Under the pieces are notes generated by a model. It was not told the DNA's origin. It ran no database searches and saw only the letters and a program-made list of their open reading frames with translations. From positions 1 through 14,509 of the forward strand of contig JAGXOF010000019.1 of NCBI GenBank assembly GCA_023660035.1: a DNA stretch of 14,509 nucleotides, given 5' to 3'. Source of the stretch: Dehalococcoidia bacterium LH_S1 (GTDB lineage: Bacteria > Chloroflexota > Dehalococcoidia > SZUA-161 > SpSt-899). Positions 13,813-14,509 of this stretch are shown here, piece after piece; position 1 is the stretch's first letter, and each line of letters begins with the position of its first letter. Both the position numbers and the translations under genes were made by a program.

Positions 13813-14455
13813 ACACTCTCCCCGATTTATATTCCACGTTCCCTGAATCCCAAATGGCAGGGTTTTCCTTGGTCGTATCCCAGGCAACGAAGTTATCGGA
13901 AGTGCCTTCCTCCACGAGATCGCTTTCACGCAGGAGCTTACCCGTGGCATTCCTGCCCAGGAAGGGTGCATTTGTCCATTTCTCCACGAAGTCCCTATCG
14001 TACAGGTCCTCATTTATGATGATCTTCAGGAAGCCCATGGCAAGTGCGCCGTCGGTGCCGGGCCTTAACTGGAGCCAGTGTTTGGACCTTGAGGCAAACC
14101 AGGAAAGCCTTGGGTCTATGGTGATCAGTTTGGTGCCCCTTTTCATCAGATCGATGATCCAGTGCCCGAAAACATTGTCGGGGCATGTCGCTGGGATATT
14201 GTAGCCTCAGATGATGATACACTCAGGGACCTCATACTTCGGGTCGTCGTAACGTTTTTCCAGCCCTTGGGAGGCGTCGAGGATACAGTAATCGCCCTGG
14301 ATAGTCTCTACCGCGGCGATCCGCGGACTGTAGCAGGCAATGCCGCTCAAACTGAACATAACGTTTGGACTGCCGTAGGCATAGGCGAGCATGCAAATCC
14401 ACGGGCCTATGTCCCGTCCCGTGCCCATGGAGAAGATAACGCTTTCCGGTCCATA
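13805..14455 (-). pseudogene. N-terminal-half fragment of molybdopterin oxidoreductase
   Basis: Roughly 215 residues of a DMSO-reductase-family catalytic subunit: KFYGPESVIFSMGTGRDIGPW, SLSGIACYSPRIAA and VPECIII, then an in-frame TGA at 14209-14207. Immediately after, the same frame continues GYNIPATCPDNVFGHWIIDLMKRG, KLITIDPRLSW and RPGTDGALAMGFLKIIINE, ending at GRVLP. The TGA sits exactly where the family has Trp (I-W-G-x-N), so a TGG-to-TGA change is the simple explanation. The usual start with the CxxCxxxC cluster motif is absent, cut off by the IS end at 14456. Downstream the frame is lost at the IS1 element. Gly-rich cofactor-binding features remain readable, but the gene is dead. Confidence 0.85.
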
Positions 14456-14509
14456 GAACTTATCCGTAAATAACATATACTTTTCCCATAGATCTTGTTA
14501 TGCTGGTCT
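14456..14509 (+). mobile_element. End of another IS5-related element running off the right edge
   Basis: The first 18 bases, GAACTTATCCGTAAATAA, are identical to the IS5 end at 12631-12648 and, as there, preceded by TA. The sequence farther in (from 14474) does not match that copy. This fits the opposite (left) end of a related element inserted in reverse orientation. An ATG at about 14500 could be its transposase start, but too little is visible. Confidence 0.55.

Noticed and set aside
14207..14209. Selenocysteine codon
   Set aside because: The position corresponds to Trp in the I-W-G-x-N motif, not to the Cys/Sec metal ligand, and other genes here end with TGA.
1..14509. CRISPR array, tRNA or rRNA genes
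   Set aside because: No regularly spaced direct repeats, cloverleaf-like segments or rRNA signatures were seen on either strand by eye.

Overview
The window reads as a chromosomal segment of an anaerobic bacterium with medium GC content and many transposon remnants. The gene content suggests an anaerobic, subsurface-type lineage, possibly Chloroflexota (Dehalococcoidia-like): a flavin-based NfnAB pair with a ferredoxin/MvhD-type protein, a long-chain polyprenyl diphosphate synthase, a molybdopterin oxidoreductase with a small Fe-S partner, and several IS families. That placement is inference from gene content; no rRNA or other phylogenetic marker is present to settle it.

Layout. (1) 1-345: the 3' end of an integrase-core transposase and the right end of its IS, with three consecutive DnaA-box-like 9-mers. 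(2) 349-871: a decayed LuxR/NarL-type response regulator with two single-base frameshifts. (3) 5972 down to 935, minus strand: an apparently intact block metG, polyprenyl synthase, putative lipoprotein, dinB. (4) 6016-6783: the left end and N-terminal third of a second copy of the same integrase-type IS, joined at about 6376 to a truncated and internally deleted IS1595-family transposase on the other strand. (5) 6995-10441, plus strand: a tight three-gene operon, a tandemly duplicated ferredoxin-FlpD/MvhD protein followed by nfnA and nfnB, closed by a strong hairpin terminator. (6) fmt on the minus strand, then an AT-rich imperfect inverted repeat. (7) 14509 down to 11761, minus strand: a wrecked molybdopterin oxidoreductase gene. 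Its N-terminal region is cut by an IS end, it carries an in-frame TGA at a conserved Trp position, its middle is replaced by IS5 and IS1 remnants, and its C-terminal domain is still followed by an intact, overlapping small Fe-S subunit gene.

How the parts work together. The metG block is housekeeping: translation, isoprenoid chain synthesis and translesion repair. The 6995-10441 operon is the most interesting functional unit. NfnAB couples NADH, NADPH and ferredoxin by flavin-based electron bifurcation, and here it is preceded by an eight-cysteine-motif polyferredoxin with two FlpD domains. That domain usually links hydrogenases or formate dehydrogenases to HdrA, so a three-subunit bifurcating complex is plausible. 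The rest of the story is IS traffic: at least four IS groups (integrase-core, IS1595, IS5, IS1) left terminal repeats, fusions and deletions that explain the broken genes.
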